A stretch of 51,821 bases of DNA, taken from NCBI GenBank assembly GCA_003133565.1, contig PKYB01000071.1, positions 1-51,821 on the forward strand, in the 5' to 3' direction. Source of the DNA: Solirubrobacterales bacterium. Lineage in GTDB: Bacteria > Actinomycetota > Thermoleophilia > Solirubrobacterales > Solirubrobacteraceae. Position numbers and translations under genes: made by a program. Shown piece by piece: positions 51,361 through 51,821 of the stretch. The notes under the pieces are model-generated. The model had not been told where the DNA came from. It saw only the letters and a list, made by a program, of their open reading frames with translations, and searched no databases. How positions within the stretch are numbered: the first letter of the stretch is position 1; each line of letters starts with the position of its first letter.

Positions 51361-51821
51361 ATGCCCGCGAAGCCCTCGACCGATGCCACGCAGCGCTGCG
51401 AGCTCGACATTTGTGACGGCAGTGGCTTTCTTGTCGACGAGGAGACGCTGATGGCGCGCGACTGCCGCTGCCGTCCGCTGCGAATCGCGGCGGCGCGCGC
51501 ACGCTCGCTGGAGGGTCGGATTCCGTCGCGCTACCGGGCGATTTCCTTCGAGCACAGCGACGTGATCGACATGGAGCGGCGCTTTCCAACCCAGGTCCGC
51601 GAGCTGCGGTCATTCGTCCGCGACATCGATGCAAACCTCAAGAACGGGCGCGGGCTGTGGCTCACCGGTGGCTTTGGCACCGGCAAGACAGCACTGGCGA
51701 TGATCGTGTCCAAGGCCGCGATCGACCGCGGACGCTCGGTCGCCATCTACTCCTGCCCACGACTGCTCGGAGTTATCCGCGAATCGATCGACGCCGGTGG
51801 CGTGCTCGACTTCCTCGACCG
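51361..51821 (+). CDS. DnaC/DnaI-like AAA+ ATPase (truncated by the window edge)
   Basis: 153 residues are visible. The N-terminus has a Cys pattern (CELDICDG ... DCRCRP) resembling the zinc module of DnaI/DnaC-type helicase loaders and similar ATP-binding proteins. The AAA+ part begins with RGLWLTGGFGTGKTALAMIV, an intact Walker A. The ATG has GGAG nearby (CCTCCGGAGCATG). The gene lies 92 bp after dnaB on the same strand, which suits a loader role, but only the first part can be read. Confidence 0.85.
   Translation, partial: MPAKPSTDATQRCELDICDGSGFLVDEETLMARDCRCRPLRIAAARARSLEGRIPSRYRAISFEHSDVIDMERRFPTQVRELRSFVRDIDANLKNGRGLWLTGGFGTGKTALAMIVSKAAIDRGRSVAIYSCPRLLGVIRESIDAGGVLDFLD

Overview
The window is high-GC DNA from an actinobacterium-like chromosome. 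It most resembles Thermoleophilia/Solirubrobacterales. Three observations support this: Ig-like repeats of the PVNTxxPxIxGTAxxGQTLTAxxGTWTG type in a giant secreted protein, the rpsF-ssb-rpsR-rplI...dnaB order, and extensive GTG starts with 1-8 bp gene overlaps. The lineage is inferred from sequence style; no search was run.

Region 1 (1-9682) is accessory. It holds a giant, partly visible secreted LamG/Ig-like/RHS protein on the minus strand, a roughly 790 bp less GC-rich gap with inverted repeats, a Fic AMP-transferase-like protein, and a tyrosine integrase. Beside the integrase lie four AGGGTACC repeats and the 3' half of a tRNA-Ala(CGC) gene without its 5' half. I read this as the right end (attR) of a tRNA-integrated element whose left end is outside the window.

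Region 2 (9687-14473) contains an M32 carboxypeptidase that starts 5 bp after the tRNA fragment, a small secreted repeat protein and a convergent copper-type P1B-ATPase, with a strong 13-bp hairpin between the last two.

Region 3 (14663-23153) is a dense plus-strand cluster for cytochrome and heme biogenesis: CtaG, CcmA, CcmB, CcmC, a CcmD-like protein, HemA, HemC, a CobA-HemD fusion, a SAM hydroxide adenosyltransferase and biotin ligase. Most of these genes overlap by 1-4 bp, which suggests translational coupling.

Region 4 (23172-31830) contains a minus-strand SF2 helicase with a hyperacidic linker, then a plus-strand run: a TlpA-like lipoprotein, a GalT-like protein, D-aminoacyl-tRNA deacylase, a ROK sugar kinase, an FtsH with an unusual pore loop, and an unknown protein.

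Region 5 (31855-41922) contains tRNA-Arg(CCT) and a minus-strand block (HAD hydrolase, CPBP protease, PyrE, VOC protein). It continues with a class A PBP, an IF-1-like protein and ThiL, then a TetR/DHA2-efflux pair with three palindromes in the promoter region. It ends with a membrane protein carrying an apparently inactive M28 peptidase domain.

Region 6 (42000-51821) contains a two-component system, trehalose-6-phosphate synthase, rpsF-ssb-rpsR-rplI, then an ATP-grasp / 62-residue charged protein / GNAT trio, dnaB, and a right-truncated DnaC-like ATPase.
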